A DNA stretch of 34,099 bases from Eubacterium sp. (GTDB lineage: Bacteria; Bacillota; Clostridia; Lachnospirales; Lachnospiraceae). Position numbers and translations under genes: made by a program. Shown in pieces: positions 33,126 through 34,099 of this stretch. A model generated the notes under the pieces. It was not told the origin of the DNA. It saw only the letters and a list, made by a program, of their open reading frames with translations, and did not search any database. How positions within the stretch are numbered: position 1 is the first letter of the stretch; every line of letters starts with the position of its first letter. The stretch lies in the NCBI GenBank assembly GCA_017539165.1, contig JAFYHN010000082.1, forward strand, positions 1-34,099, read 5' to 3'.

Positions 33126-34099
33126 ATGGCAGATGAAAGAAGAGATCTTTATGAGGTTCTTGGAGTTTCCAAGAATGCTACAGATAATGAATTAAAGAAA
33201 GCATATAGAGTTCTCGCCAAGAAATATCATCCAGACGCTAATCCGGGAGACAAAGAGGCAGAGGCTAAGTTCAAGGAAGCATCCGAGGCTTATGCCATCC
33301 TTTCAGATCCGGATAATCGTAAGAAGTACGATCAGTTCGGCTTTGCTGCATTCGATCAGAATGGTGGTGGAGACGGTGGATTTGGATTCGACTTTGCTGA
33401 CATGGGAGATATCTTTGGAGATATCTTCGGTGATATGTTCGGTGGCGGCTCACGTACAAGACAGTCAAATGGTCCTGTAAAGGGAGCAGATATCAGAACT
33501 ACTGTTCGTGTTACATTTGAGGAGGCTATCTTCGGTACACAGACAGAGATAGAGCTTCCGCTTAAGGATGAGTGTCCTGTATGTAAAGGTAGTGGTGCTC
33601 AGCCGGGTCATCCACCAGAAACTTGTACAAAGTGTGGTGGAAAAGGACAGGTTGTGTATACACAGCAGTCTCTGTTCGGTATGGCAAGAACAGTTCAGAC
33701 TTGTCCTGATTGTAACGGTAGTGGTAAGATCATTAAGTATAAGTGTTCTAACTGTGCCGGTTCAGGTTTCGTAAAGAGTAAGAAGAAGATTCAGATAAAG
33801 GTTCCAGCAGGTATTGATAACGGACAGTCTATCAGACTTCGTGAGATGGGTGAGCCTGGTATCAATGGCGGTGAAAGAGGAGATCTTCTTGTAACTGTTC
33901 TCGTGGACAGACATCCTGTATTCCAGAGACAGGCATACGATATCTATTCTTCAGAACCTATTTCATTTACACAGGCAGCGCTTGGTGGAAAGGTTCAGCT
34001 GAATACTATCGATGGTCCTTACAGTTATGATATAGCTCCTGGAACTCAGACAAATACAAAAGTTAAACTTAAGGGTAAGGGTGTTCCTACACTTAGAAA
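33126..34099 (+). CDS. dnaJ: Chaperone DnaJ (Hsp40), 3' truncated by the window
   Basis: The frame is open from 33126 to the window edge, covering 324 codons. It starts with a J domain ([20 protein letters not shown], then [11 protein letters not shown] with the HPD motif). A Gly/Phe-rich stretch ([14 protein letters not shown]) comes next. Four zinc-binding CxxCxGxG repeats follow: [24 protein letters not shown] and CSNCAGSG. After these, the C-terminal substrate-binding domain has begun ([13 protein letters not shown]). DnaJ delivers substrates to DnaK and stimulates its ATPase. AAAGGGTG is the ribosome binding site. About 50-60 residues are probably missing beyond the edge. Confidence 0.97.
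   Translation, partial: MADERRDLYEVLGVSKNATDNELKKAYRVLAKKYHPDANPGDKEAEAKFKEASEAYAILSDPDNRKKYDQFGFAAFDQNGGGDGGFGFDFADMGDIFGDIFGDMFGGGSRTRQSNGPVKGADIRTTVRVTFEEAIFGTQTEIELPLKDECPVCKGSGAQPGHPPETCTKCGGKGQVVYTQQSLFGMARTVQTCPDCNGSGKIIKYKCSNCAGSGFVKSKKKIQIKVPAGIDNGQSIRLREMGEPGINGGERGDLLVTVLVDRHPVFQRQAYDIYSSEPISFTQAALGGKVQLNTIDGPYSYDIAPGTQTNTKVKLKGKGVPTLR

Overview
The window looks like chromosomal DNA of a low-GC, anaerobic, polysaccharide-degrading Firmicute, most likely a member of the Lachnospiraceae (Butyrivibrio/Lachnospira/Eubacterium type). The pointers are a cellulose-binding multi-CBM protein, BspA-type leucine-rich-repeat surface proteins, a uronate catabolic cluster, strong AGGAGG ribosome binding sites, and the hemW-hrcA-grpE-dnaK-dnaJ order with a CIRCE operator. 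The genus is an inference. I saw no tRNA, rRNA, CRISPR array, insertion sequence or phage gene, and no gene-free stretch longer than 300 bases.

Layout. 1-1513: the 3' end of a secreted CBM6/CBM2 polysaccharide-binding protein. 1688-6014: a small membrane protein, a lipoprotein nuclease, an LRR/SLH-like surface protein and a GNAT acetyltransferase. 6108-9580: a two-domain PPK2 polyphosphate kinase (minus strand), divergent from a pgaC-pgaD exopolysaccharide synthase pair. 9736-12835: a three-gene FAD oxidoreductase operon (GlpA-like protein, pyridine-nucleotide oxidoreductase, DUF1667 protein). 12937-14352: a single gene encoding a shortened Hsp70-like protein fused in frame to a GrpE domain. 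14472-18897: uronate catabolism, with uxaC divergent from a LacI-type regulator, kdgK and kdgA, and two identical 14-bp operator-like sites between uxaC and the regulator. 19186-24384: a 1732-residue secreted repeat protein. 24490-29152: a LURP-one-like protein, an EamA transporter, lepA and hemW. 29317-34099: CIRCE, hrcA, grpE, dnaK and the start of dnaJ, which runs off the window.

How the genes work together. UxaC isomerises uronates; KdgK and KdgA act later on ketodeoxygluconate, and the LacI protein probably controls both arms through the paired operators. The secreted CBM, LRR and repeat proteins and the PgaCD glycan suggest a cell adapted to attach to plant or mucosal polymers. The HrcA-CIRCE circuit controls the standard chaperone operon.

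The most unusual item is the Hsp70-GrpE fusion at 12937-14352. Its ATP-binding motifs are lost, its substrate-binding beta domain appears to be kept, and its C-terminal ~100 residues align end to end with the GrpE encoded at 30446-31105. It may be a non-ATPase Hsp70 relative with a built-in exchange-factor domain, analogous in logic to eukaryotic Hsp110. A second item is a set of three nested or competing hairpins between grpE and dnaK.
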